Below are positions 63,213 to 64,000 of a stretch of 64,000 nt of DNA, in pieces. The notes below the pieces were generated by a model. That model made no database searches and had not been told where the DNA came from. It was given only the letters and a program-made list of their open reading frames with translations. The first letter of the stretch is position 1, and each line of letters begins with the position of its first letter. Origin of the DNA: Ignavibacteria bacterium (GTDB taxonomy: Bacteria > Bacteroidota > Ignavibacteria > Kapaibacteriales > UBA4661). The translations under genes and the position numbers were made by a program. The stretch lies in NCBI GenBank assembly GCA_014654705.1, contig JACVZY010000059.1, forward strand, positions 62,001 through 126,000, given 5' to 3'.

Positions 63213-64000
63213 ATGGCTCGTCCCTGCAAGCGAGTAATCGCTACCGTGATTGTTCTGACGTTTATCGCGTCGGCATTGTCGCTTCCTGCCCAAACGCTTC
63301 TTCTCACCGACAGCGCCTACTCAAGCGTCTTGCAGCGCATGAAGACGTTTGGCGTGATGCTGCCGCAGGGCTATGACACGGCGCGGCGGTATCCGGTGCT
63401 GTATCTGCTGCATGGTTGGGGCGGTGGCTATCAAGATTGGTCGTCGAAGACGCGGCTCCAAGACTACATTTCGTGGTACGATATCATCGTTGTTATGCCT
63501 GACGGGGAAAACTCGTGGTACGTCAATAGTGCCGTGAATCCGCTTGGGCGCTATGAAGACTATGTTGCCACTGAACTCCCTGCGCTTGTTGCCAGTCGCT
63601 ACGCCGCCGATACAAGCAAACAAGCTATTGCAGGGCTTTCGATGGGCGGGTATGGAGCAGTGCTTTTGGGAATGAAATATTCTGCGCGGTATGGCGTTAT
63701 CGGCTCTTTTAGTGGTGCGCTCACAATGCCGCGCGACCTTCGTGTGCGCGAAGGATGGAATCGTGCTGCAAAGGGCAACAACGGCGATTTTGCGCTGCCG
63801 AGCCTACAAGAAGCATTTGGTAAGGAAAACAGTCCTGCACGTGAGAAAGAGAGCGTTTTTACGGCACTCCACACCGTGTCAGCCTTTGATTCAGCACGAA
63901 AGCAACATCTTCCTTACGTTTATCTCGCAACGGGCATCCAAGACCCGCTTTCGCACATCGTTCCGGGCAATCGTGAATTCCGCGATTCGCTGTATGCAGC
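63213..64000 (+). CDS. Secreted esterase, alpha/beta-hydrolase (esterase D-like); 3' end cut off
   Basis: The frame opens at the ATG at 63213 and runs off the window after 262 codons. A signal peptide (VIATVIVLTFIASALSLPAQ) precedes an esterase domain of the putative-esterase/FrsA-EstD-like group. Markers are VMLPQGYDTARRYPVLYLLH, then the oxyanion segment GWGGGYQDW, VVMPDGENSWYVN and the nucleophile Ser143 in AGLSMGGYGAVLLG. A likely Asp is in YLATGIQDPLSH; the catalytic His is expected beyond the end. It begins 5 bp after TlpA copy 2, so it is co-transcribed. The substrate is unknown. Confidence 0.9.
   Translation, partial: MARPCKRVIATVIVLTFIASALSLPAQTLLLTDSAYSSVLQRMKTFGVMLPQGYDTARRYPVLYLLHGWGGGYQDWSSKTRLQDYISWYDIIVVMPDGENSWYVNSAVNPLGRYEDYVATELPALVASRYAADTSKQAIAGLSMGGYGAVLLGMKYSARYGVIGSFSGALTMPRDLRVREGWNRAAKGNNGDFALPSLQEAFGKENSPAREKESVFTALHTVSAFDSARKQHLPYVYLATGIQDPLSHIVPGNREFRDSLYA

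Overview
The window reads as ordinary chromosome of a heterotrophic bacterium from the Bacteroidota/Chlorobi (FCB) side of the tree. The pointers are a secreted alpha-amylase ending in a type IX secretion (T9SS) sorting domain, a GNAT acetyltransferase of the kind found beside arginine genes in Bacteroidetes, a PUA-less TruB, few Shine-Dalgarno sites and many signal peptides. GC content looks moderate by eye. A Kapabacteria- or Ignavibacteria-like lineage is possible, but no rRNA is present to test this.

Layout. From about 0 to 22 kb nearly everything is on the minus strand. This part holds a partial enoyl-CoA hydratase, an outer-membrane protein, leuB, leuD and leuC, a tripartite efflux set (TolC, MacB-like permease, MacA-like adaptor), a hicBA toxin-antitoxin pair (plus strand), an S9 peptidase, a metallophosphoesterase, a DUF433 gene joined to a broken Uma2 gene, two paralogous membrane proteins of unknown function, asnB, and an initiator tRNA with three strong hairpins beside it. 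A LolD-type ATPase and one unknown gene sit on the plus strand near the left end.

From 22 to 45 kb most genes are on the plus strand: pruA, leuA, the T9SS amylase, ilvA, a soluble PAS histidine kinase with a single-domain response regulator, a FadN-type beta-oxidation protein, carA, a probable N-acetylglutamate synthase, a lipoprotein, eno, a phosphohexomutase and a DUF971 protein. A DUF1624-type acyltransferase and a DUF2254-like membrane protein lie on the minus strand.

From 45 to 59.5 kb is the conserved transcription/translation cluster rimP-nusA-infB-rbfA-truB-(secreted protein)-ribF-rpsO-pnp, followed by hflX and argG. The window ends with two tandem TlpA-like thioredoxin-fold proteins and a truncated secreted esterase.

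How the genes work together. leuA, leuB, leuC, leuD and ilvA cover leucine/isoleucine synthesis but are scattered. carA, the GNAT gene and argG cover parts of arginine and pyrimidine synthesis. The enoyl-CoA hydratase and FadN-like protein fit fatty-acid or related acyl-CoA oxidation. The clearest unexplained items are RNA-level structures (a terminator-like hairpin just before rimP, a branched structure after pnp, stacked hairpins between tRNA-fMet and asnB), the two orphan membrane paralogues, and the in-frame Uma2 remnant feeding into a DUF433 gene. I found no CRISPR array, prophage, insertion sequence or rRNA operon.
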